64,000 bases of DNA. It comes from HLUCCA09 sp039822045. Its GTDB lineage: Bacteria; Pseudomonadota; Alphaproteobacteria; Rhodobacterales; Rhodobacteraceae. The DNA lies in assembly GCA_039822045.1 (NCBI GenBank), contig JBCBMY010000016.1, positions 1 through 64,000 on the forward strand, read 5' to 3'. Of the stretch, positions 58,863 to 64,000 are shown in pieces. Numbering within the stretch: the stretch's first letter is position 1; the number at the start of each line of letters is the position of its first letter. The notes under the pieces were generated by a model. That model ran no database searches. It was not told where the DNA came from and worked only from the letters and a program-made list of their open reading frames with translations. The position numbers were made by a program, and so were the translations under genes.

Positions 58863-60212
58863 CTAGGCTGTCCGCTCCCCCATGAGCCAAGGGTCGAAAG
58901 GATAGGTCGAGAGGCACTCGAAGCCGTCTTCGGTGATCAGCACCTGATCCTCGAGCTTGATCGAGAAATCGCCGCCATCCTCGGCGATGAGCGCTTCGGA
59001 GCAGACCACCATGCCGGGCTCGAAGACATAGTCAAAATCCTTGGGGCGCACGCAATCGGGGTAGTCGATGTGGGGCCACTCATCGCACAGGCCCACGCCA
59101 TGCATGATGCAGCTGTATTTGCGCTTGAGATACTTGTCGTGAAGCCGGTGGCTTTGCTCGGTCAGTTCAGCGAAGTGCAGCCCAGGCCGGAGCAGTTCCA
59201 TGTTGCGCATGATGTGCTCATGCCCGTGCTTCATGGCCTCGACCATGTCGGCGCGCGGCGCGCGGTCGCCGATCCACCAGGTGCGCGAGATATCGGTGCA
59301 GATGCCGTAGGGGCCGACGAGGTCGGTGTCGAAGGCGAGGATCTCGTTCATCTGCGGGTATCGCGCGCCGCATTCCTGGAACCAGGGATTGGTGCGGGGC
59401 CCTGACGCCAGCAGGCGCGTTTCGATCCATTCACCGCCGCGGCGGATGTTCTCGGCATGGAGGATGGCCCAGATGTCGTCTTCCGACATCGTGCCCTTGG
59501 GGATTTCCGCGCGCGAGACGCGCTCCATCTCGTACATTGCGGCTTCGCAAGCATGGATCGAGCAGCGCATTGCGCGGATCTCGTCCGACCCTTTGATCGA
59601 GCGGGCCTTCTCGGTGACCTCCTCGCCGTCGGTCAACTCAAACCCTGCGGCCTCGAGCGCGCGGGCGCCCACAAGCATGATCTTGTCGACGGCAAGGCGG
59701 GTCTCGCCCGGGGCGTGCTCGGCCAGAACGCCGGCCACGTCCCGTGCAAATGCCGTTGCGATATCTTCGGCGCCGTCGCCGGCGGTAAAGTAGAACATCG
59801 ACGCGCCACCGCGCACCTCGCGCACCAGCGGGTTGTAGGCGGTGAGGAACGGCGCGAGCTTGTAGTCCCAGATCACCATATAGCCGTCGGCACAAAGCAG
59901 GACCGCGCGAAACGGGTTGTGGGCGTTCCAGAGCTGCATGTTGGTGGAGTCAGTGGCGTAGCGGATGTTGAGCGGATCGAACATCAGGACGCCGGCGAGG
60001 CCCCGGTCAACCACGTGCCGGGTAAGCCGTTTCCAGCGAAAGCGGCGCATCTCCTGCAGATCGGGCAGCTCCAGGCCGGCCGCCTCCCACTCGCCATAGG
60101 CCAAGAGCGTCGGCCCGATTTCGGCGCGGTCGGCATCGTTCGGAGTGTTGTCGCCCAGCACGGCACCCTTGGTCGGGTCGATCTTGCGGGTGTCGCGGTA
60201 ATGCGTGTTCAT
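58863..60212 (-). CDS. dddP: Dimethylsulfoniopropionate lyase DddP
   Basis: A 449-residue M24-peptidase-fold enzyme that cleaves DMSP to dimethyl sulphide and acrylate. The sequence runs along known roseobacter DddP proteins (MNTHYRDTRKIDPTKGAVLG; NIRYATDSTNMQLWNAHNPFR; EWIETRLLASGPRTNPWFQE). All metal ligands of the characterised enzyme are at the expected positions: D295, D297, D307, H371, E406 and E421. Length equals the family norm. It is divergent from a DUF3445 gene with 193 bases between; no acrylate-utilisation genes or dedicated regulator are next to it. The organism is thus likely to make DMS from algal DMSP. Confidence 0.95.
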   Translation of the reverse strand: MNTHYRDTRKIDPTKGAVLGDNTPNDADRAEIGPTLLAYGEWEAAGLELPDLQEMRRFRWKRLTRHVVDRGLAGVLMFDPLNIRYATDSTNMQLWNAHNPFRAVLLCADGYMVIWDYKLAPFLTAYNPLVREVRGGASMFYFTAGDGAEDIATAFARDVAGVLAEHAPGETRLAVDKIMLVGARALEAAGFELTDGEEVTEKARSIKGSDEIRAMRCSIHACEAAMYEMERVSRAEIPKGTMSEDDIWAILHAENIRRGGEWIETRLLASGPRTNPWFQECGARYPQMNEILAFDTDLVGPYGICTDISRTWWIGDRAPRADMVEAMKHGHEHIMRNMELLRPGLHFAELTEQSHRLHDKYLKRKYSCIMHGVGLCDEWPHIDYPDCVRPKDFDYVFEPGMVVCSEALIAEDGGDFSIKLEDQVLITEDGFECLSTYPFDPWLMGERTA

Positions 60213-60405
60213 CGGTAAGACTCCGGCGCTTTGGATGAGCGTCCCTCCGCCGAGAGCCCGCTGTCCGCGCCGTTTGCGGCGCGCCCATGTCGCATTCGGT
60301 ACCCTGATGCTGCGCCCGTGCGATGGGCAGGCGTGCTGCCCGGCGGCCGACGCAAGACCGGCGTGTACTGGCGCCCGCGTGCGGGTCGGTCTAGGGATCG
60401 GAGCG

Positions 60406-61260
60406 ATGTCTGAGGGATCCCTTTATCATGCGCGGCTGCCCTATGCGCCGTGGCGCGACACGGCGACTGACCGCTTGCCCGGCATGGTGCCGGTTGCGCT
60501 CGACACCTGGCTGCGGGTGGACGAGACCTATGGCGCCCAACTGGCCCGGCGTCGGAGCCTGTTGGCGAGCGAGCGCGCGCGCGTGATCGCGGCACTGCCT
60601 GACGCGTCGCCGGCCATGTCCGAGCTCTACGAGACCGTCGTTGCGACGCTTGCGGCACGGTTGGACTTCTCGGTCGGGAGCCAATGGGTGACGTGCCCCG
60701 ATGGCGCACGCGTCGCGCGTGACCCCGCCGACCCGCTGGGCACGCTCGGGTGCCTGTGTCAGGAGGATTTCTGCATAATGGAGCGCGAGGAGGGCGGCGC
60801 TCCGGACGGCGGCGAGCACGCGCTAACGGCCGCCGTTCTGTGCTTTCCCGCCAACTGGACCCTGGCGGAAAAGATCGGCCAGCCGCTGACCCGCATCCAC
60901 CGGCCCGTGCCGGCCTATCTGCGGGACGGGGCACAAGGGCTTGCCCCACGGGTTCAGCGCCTTTTCGATGCGCTGGCTCCTGGCCGCGTCCTGATGCGGA
61001 TGAACGCGAACTGGACCGATGCGGCCGATCCGTTTTCACCGCGGCTCGAAGCCGATGGCCACGAACTTGCCGACGGACGGTTCATGCGGGTCGAGCGCCA
61101 GACCTTGCGTCGCTTGCCGCAGACCGGCGCGGTTGTATTCGGGATCCACACCTGCCTTGTGCCGCGCGAGGGGCTGTCGGCCGAAGACCGCGCCGGACAC
61201 GCGCGCTATGCCGCCCTGCAGAGCGACCGTGCGGAAGCGCGAGCGCGGAAGACGGGCTGA
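60406..61260 (+). CDS. DUF3445 haem-dependent oxidative N-demethylase-like protein
   Basis: A 284-residue DUF3445 protein. Family segments: YHARLPYAPWRDTATDRLPGM near the N-terminus, LGCLCQEDFCIMEREEG near residue 112, AAVLCFPANWTLAEKIGQPLTRIHRPVP near residue 142 and NANWTDAADP near residue 200. Characterised members are haem/PAS-fold oxidative N-demethylases or dimethylamine monooxygenase components. ATG at 60406 has GGAG five bases upstream. The divergent dddP gene suggests a methylated-compound context, but a shared pathway is not shown. No flavoprotein or ferredoxin partner genes are adjacent. Confidence 0.82.
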   Translation: MSEGSLYHARLPYAPWRDTATDRLPGMVPVALDTWLRVDETYGAQLARRRSLLASERARVIAALPDASPAMSELYETVVATLAARLDFSVGSQWVTCPDGARVARDPADPLGTLGCLCQEDFCIMEREEGGAPDGGEHALTAAVLCFPANWTLAEKIGQPLTRIHRPVPAYLRDGAQGLAPRVQRLFDALAPGRVLMRMNANWTDAADPFSPRLEADGHELADGRFMRVERQTLRRLPQTGAVVFGIHTCLVPREGLSAEDRAGHARYAALQSDRAEARARKTG

Positions 61261-61362
61261 CTCGAGGAAAGCCCAAGGCGCCGGATGGCGCGCCAAGTCG
61301 TCTGGCGTTGGTTCGAGGGCGAGAGCGATCACAGGACACGCCCCACAGCCGACGCAGGCCGG

Positions 61363-62400
61363 TCAGACGTCTGCAGGTTCGGGCATGGGCTGTCCGTCGC
61401 GCTCGAGCACGACGAGGGCCCGCGTGCGGCGGCCCACCACCTGAACCTCGATCCGCTCGCCCTCGGCGGTGCCGAAGCTGTCGCCGTGGAGCAGCCGTCG
61501 GCCCGTCTCACGCTCATGGTCGACCAACGCATAGGCTCGGGTGGCGAGCCAGTAGAGGGAGGCGGGTGCCGGATTGACCGACAGCGCATAGCCCAGAAAA
61601 CCTTCGGCTCCAGCGAAGTCGATCCCCAGCAGCGGGGTGCCGTCTTCCGCCTGGGCCCCCTCTCGTGGCACGGGGTGCAGAAAGAGGGGCAGGGGGTCTT
61701 GCATGCCCGACATGGCAAGGAACCGGTCCGGCGAGAAGAGCTGCGTCGACGGCTCCCAAAGAACGGCCGCCGCCTCGCTGTAGTTGGTTGCTGCGAGCTG
61801 GCTCATCGCCGCGTGGCCGGCCGCGCGTATGAGATGGGCGCGCTCGCCGGGGGTGTAGGCCCGGCAGCGGCGGGCGATTTCCTCGGAATCGCGCAGGGCA
61901 TCGACGAGGCCGTCTTCGGCGCTGCCAGGCCAGACCTCGAGAACCACAGCGCCCGTTTGCCGCGTCGCCCGCATCTGCCAATTCTCGCCCAGGAGTTCGC
62001 CAAGGCCCGACCCCAGAGCCGCGTCGAGGGCAGGGCTCGACCAGGCTTTCGCTTGCCCCGTCAGTGTGAGGTGCAGCGGCCCGGCGCAGAAGGCCAGCCC
62101 GTGCCGGCTGTGCGAGCGGCGAAAGGTCAGGCCGAGTTCGCTCACCGCGGCGTTGAGATGTGCCTCTAGCCCGTGGGCATCGATCTGTGCCGCACCCGCC
62201 ATCATCAGCACGGCCCGCACAGGATTGGGCACACGGTTTCCGCCATCGCGACCGATATGCTTATCGCTCGCCGTGGGCTCCACGTTCCGCCCGGAGCCCT
62301 GTCCGCTGCCGCCGGCGCCCGGCGGCGCAGCCACACGTGCGGCATGGCCCATCGGACCGGCGGTGACAGGTTGGGTCGACATAGGTTGTGAGGCGGACAT
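61363..62400 (-). CDS. Hypothetical protein, DUF4261-like
   Basis: A 345-residue protein of unknown function. After a Pro/Gly/Ala-rich lead of about 55 residues comes PVRAVLMMAGAAQIDAHGLEAHL, a middle part with LAATNYSEAAAVLWEPSTQLFSPDRF, and a C-terminal part GIDFAGAEGFLGYALSVNPAP with GRRLLHGDSFGTAEGERIEV. This order, especially the late 'GDxxG...E.i.V' ending, resembles DUF4261 proteins; the assignment is from memory and tentative. Start is uncertain (ATG at 62400 or 62382, or a longer frame to 62442). It converges on the DUF3445 gene with 102 bases between stops. Confidence 0.6.
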   Translation of the reverse strand: MSASQPMSTQPVTAGPMGHAARVAAPPGAGGSGQGSGRNVEPTASDKHIGRDGGNRVPNPVRAVLMMAGAAQIDAHGLEAHLNAAVSELGLTFRRSHSRHGLAFCAGPLHLTLTGQAKAWSSPALDAALGSGLGELLGENWQMRATRQTGAVVLEVWPGSAEDGLVDALRDSEEIARRCRAYTPGERAHLIRAAGHAAMSQLAATNYSEAAAVLWEPSTQLFSPDRFLAMSGMQDPLPLFLHPVPREGAQAEDGTPLLGIDFAGAEGFLGYALSVNPAPASLYWLATRAYALVDHERETGRRLLHGDSFGTAEGERIEVQVVGRRTRALVVLERDGQPMPEPADV

Positions 62401-63311
62401 CAAAAACTCGATACTTGGACAGTTGCCGCTGGTGACCCCCAACGGAGACCGGATTGTGGCACGAGATTGGCTTGATGTCGCCCCTCAACCTATAGGTGTG
62501 GACGCACTGTTTCCGATCCGTGGAGACTGGCTGGCCGATTGAGGCCGCGCGCGCAAGGATTGTTCACGCGGATGTGCAGGATAGTCAGGAAGATCGGACC
62601 CTGCCGCCCGCCCATCCCTACCCTGATCGGCCCCGTCCGCCGTCCAGCCTCCATGACCGGCTCAGCTGCGGTTCAGGGATCGCTGGGCCAATCGTCACAC
62701 CCCGCGTCAACCAGTGCCCTTGCAGCGCGCGGCCCGATATCATCCCAGAATACGCTCGGCTCGGACCCGCGGGCCGCGGCGGTATCTGTCCCTCGGGGGA
62801 GGGTCGGCTTCAGGCCGGCACGAGGAACGCTGATATGATCATTCGTGACGCCGATACTGACCGAAACGCGACCCTGCGCCGACTGCGTGCTCCGGCACCG
62901 CAGGGCGCGCGCGACGCTGCACGTCGCCTTGCCTTGGTCACCGACATCGTCGAGCGTGCCGTGCTTCCGGCCCTGCTTGCCCGCAAGGACAGTGGGGCGT
63001 TCGCGTCGCCGGGCGCCGGGGCCCGCAATGGGGCGTCAGGCGGGTTCACCTCGGCTACTGAGGCTGGGCATGTGGGTGCAGGTCCGGAGGGATTTGGGTC
63101 CGTCGAAGGTGCGCACGACACGGCATCCGGCCCGACCAGCTCTCGCCGACACAGGCAACCCTGAGCGGGCCTTAGACGAAGGTCGTGCCGCGCCTCGGTC
63201 TGCGCGGGGCACTTGGGACGCTGCACACCGTCTTGGTCGCCGCCGTTGTGCCGCTTTCGGTTGACCCGCACGCGCCAGCGTTCCATGTGGGGCGAAAACC
63301 GGAGCAGCCCC
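62401..63311. other. About 900 bases with little coding evidence
   Basis: Apart from one weak small frame (62835-63164) nothing convincing is seen on either strand. An AT-richer patch and a 10-bp palindrome ACCTATAGGT (62488-62497) occur near the start of the minus-strand hypothetical gene and may belong to its promoter. The right part leads into the LolC/E-type permease. In relatives another gene often precedes that permease; none is recognisable here. Confidence 0.4.
62835..63164 (+). CDS. Possible small protein, weakly supported
   Basis: A 109-codon frame starting ATG at 62835 with GAGG eight bases upstream. The first part (MIIRDADTDRNATLRRLRA, then DAARRLALVTDIVERAVLPALLARKD) could be a helical protein; the rest is Gly/Ala/Ser/Thr-rich and low in complexity. 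No family recognised, no coupling to neighbours. It may be a chance frame in high-GC DNA. Confidence 0.2.
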   Translation: MIIRDADTDRNATLRRLRAPAPQGARDAARRLALVTDIVERAVLPALLARKDSGAFASPGAGARNGASGGFTSATEAGHVGAGPEGFGSVEGAHDTASGPTSSRRHRQP

Positions 63312-64000
63312 TTGGCCCAGAGCCGACCGTCGAGCCCCCCGCCCTTTGCGCGCTATGAATGGATGATCGCCTGGCGCTATCTGCGTGCGCGACGCGCCGA
63401 GGGCGGCGTCAGCGTGATGACATGGATCAGCCTGGTCGGCATTACGCTTGCCGTCTTCGCCCTGATCGCGACGCTCGCCGTGCGCTCGGGCTTTCGGGCC
63501 GAGTTCGTCGACACGATCCTGGGCGCCAATGCCCATGTGAGTGTCTACCAGTCGGTCATCACCTCTGAGACCGGGCAGGACAGCCGCATCATCGAGGATT
63601 ATGCGGCGATGGCCGAGCGGCTGCGCGCGGTGCCGGGCGTCACCCGGGTGGCGCCGCTCGTGAAGGGCCAGGTGATGGCCACCGCCAATGGCAACAACGC
63701 CGGGGTCGAGGTGTTCGGGATTTCGGCGGCCGATCTGGCCACGATTCCGCGCGTCGCCCAACCTGAGCTCTATGCCGGAGATATCGAGCGCTTTGATGAC
63801 GGAGTGGCGATCGGCTGGGGGGTTGCGCAAGCCCTGCGCGTGGGACCGGGAGACACGATCCGGCTAATCTCGCCCGATGGCGCCCGCACGCCGTTCGGCA
63901 CGTCGCCGCGGGTGTCGTCCTATGAGGTCGTCTACATCTTCCAGGCCGGGCGCTACGACATCGACCGCACACGCCTCTACATGCCCTTCGGCGAAGCCCA
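63312..64000 (+). CDS. lolC: LolC/LolE-type lipoprotein-releasing ABC permease (5' part, runs off the window)
   Basis: The first 229 codons of an inner-membrane permease that, with LolD, extracts lipoproteins from the inner membrane for transfer to LolA. PFARYEWMIAWRYLRARRAEGGVSVMTWIS, then VGITLAVFALIATLAVRSGFRAEF, is the conserved N-terminus with the first membrane helix; the following periplasmic MacB-like domain has GANAHVSVYQS and GVTRVAPLVKGQVMATA. No ATG stands before the homology: the best start is a TTG at 63312 with GGAG seven bases upstream, and the ATG at 63363 would cut conserved residues. LolC versus LolE cannot be told from this part. Confidence 0.85.
   Translation, partial: MAQSRPSSPPPFARYEWMIAWRYLRARRAEGGVSVMTWISLVGITLAVFALIATLAVRSGFRAEFVDTILGANAHVSVYQSVITSETGQDSRIIEDYAAMAERLRAVPGVTRVAPLVKGQVMATANGNNAGVEVFGISAADLATIPRVAQPELYAGDIERFDDGVAIGWGVAQALRVGPGDTIRLISPDGARTPFGTSPRVSSYEVVYIFQAGRYDIDRTRLYMPFGEA

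Noticed and set aside
62810..63286. 158-codon minus-strand frame
   Set aside because: Arg/Ala/Pro-rich, no ribosome site and no family resemblance; treated as chance frame.

Overview
The window reads as a chromosome segment of a high-GC marine alphaproteobacterium of the Rhodobacteraceae/Roseobacter type. This rests on protein content rather than any rRNA: a DMSP lyase DddP with all six family metal ligands, an Frc-type sugar transporter with a ROK regulator, a fused Mrp/Pha AB antiporter subunit, form II CoxL-like genes, a DUF3445 haem N-demethylase-like protein and many tightly overlapping ATGA/TGATG gene pairs. No tRNA, rRNA or CRISPR array was seen.

Layout. 1-130: tail of an IS630-family transposase cut by the window edge. 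218-3252 (minus): Frc-like sugar ABC transporter (binding protein, permease, single-domain ATPase), divergent from a ROK regulator (3434-4873), with a palindromic operator between them. 4886-18036 (minus) is one long galactoside utilisation island: binding protein, DUF899 protein, two permeases with a YjbR-family gene between them, GH4 alpha-galactosidase, IlvD/EDD sugar-acid dehydratase, SDR dehydrogenase, KDGal kinase, KDPGal aldolase, lactonase, GH42 beta-galactosidase and a cupin. An IclR regulator and the ABC ATPase lie divergently (18223-20086). Together these encode uptake, hydrolysis of alpha- and beta-galactosides, and a complete De Ley-Doudoroff route (galactose, lactone, galactonate, KDGal, KDPGal, pyruvate plus G3P).

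20093-28606 holds a molybdenum hydroxylase locus: MocA-like and XdhC-like maturation proteins (minus) and a coxDESLM-like operon (plus) whose large subunit has the form II active-site loop, so it is probably not a true CO dehydrogenase. A strong bidirectional terminator separates it from a 1637-residue RTX protein (28698-33611, minus). 33825-40794 (minus) is a seven-gene unit: Mrp antiporter AB, C, D, E, F, G and, overlapping mrpG, an SMP-30 lactonase. 41104-44428 (plus) pairs a small secreted protein with a PAS-containing chemoreceptor ending in a CheR/CheB tether motif. 44429-45228 has no convincing gene. 45229-51556 carries a TAXI-type TRAP binding protein, an M48 protease, an animal-type haem peroxidase, a CoxE-like VWA protein, a 54-residue membrane microprotein and a DUF2927 lipoprotein. 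51839-58688 (minus) carries SelO, a malonyl-CoA synthetase-like enzyme with a crotonase, a GNAT/nucleoside hydrolase pair and an alpha/beta-hydrolase-OsmC fusion, with a tandem hairpin element at 57386-57436. 58863-61260 has dddP divergent from a DUF3445 gene; then come a DUF4261-like protein, a mostly empty stretch, and the start of a LolC/E-type permease running off the right edge.

Limits: all assignments come from reading translations and motifs; no database search, alignment or structure prediction was run. Substrates of transporters and of the hydroxylase are inferred from family and context.
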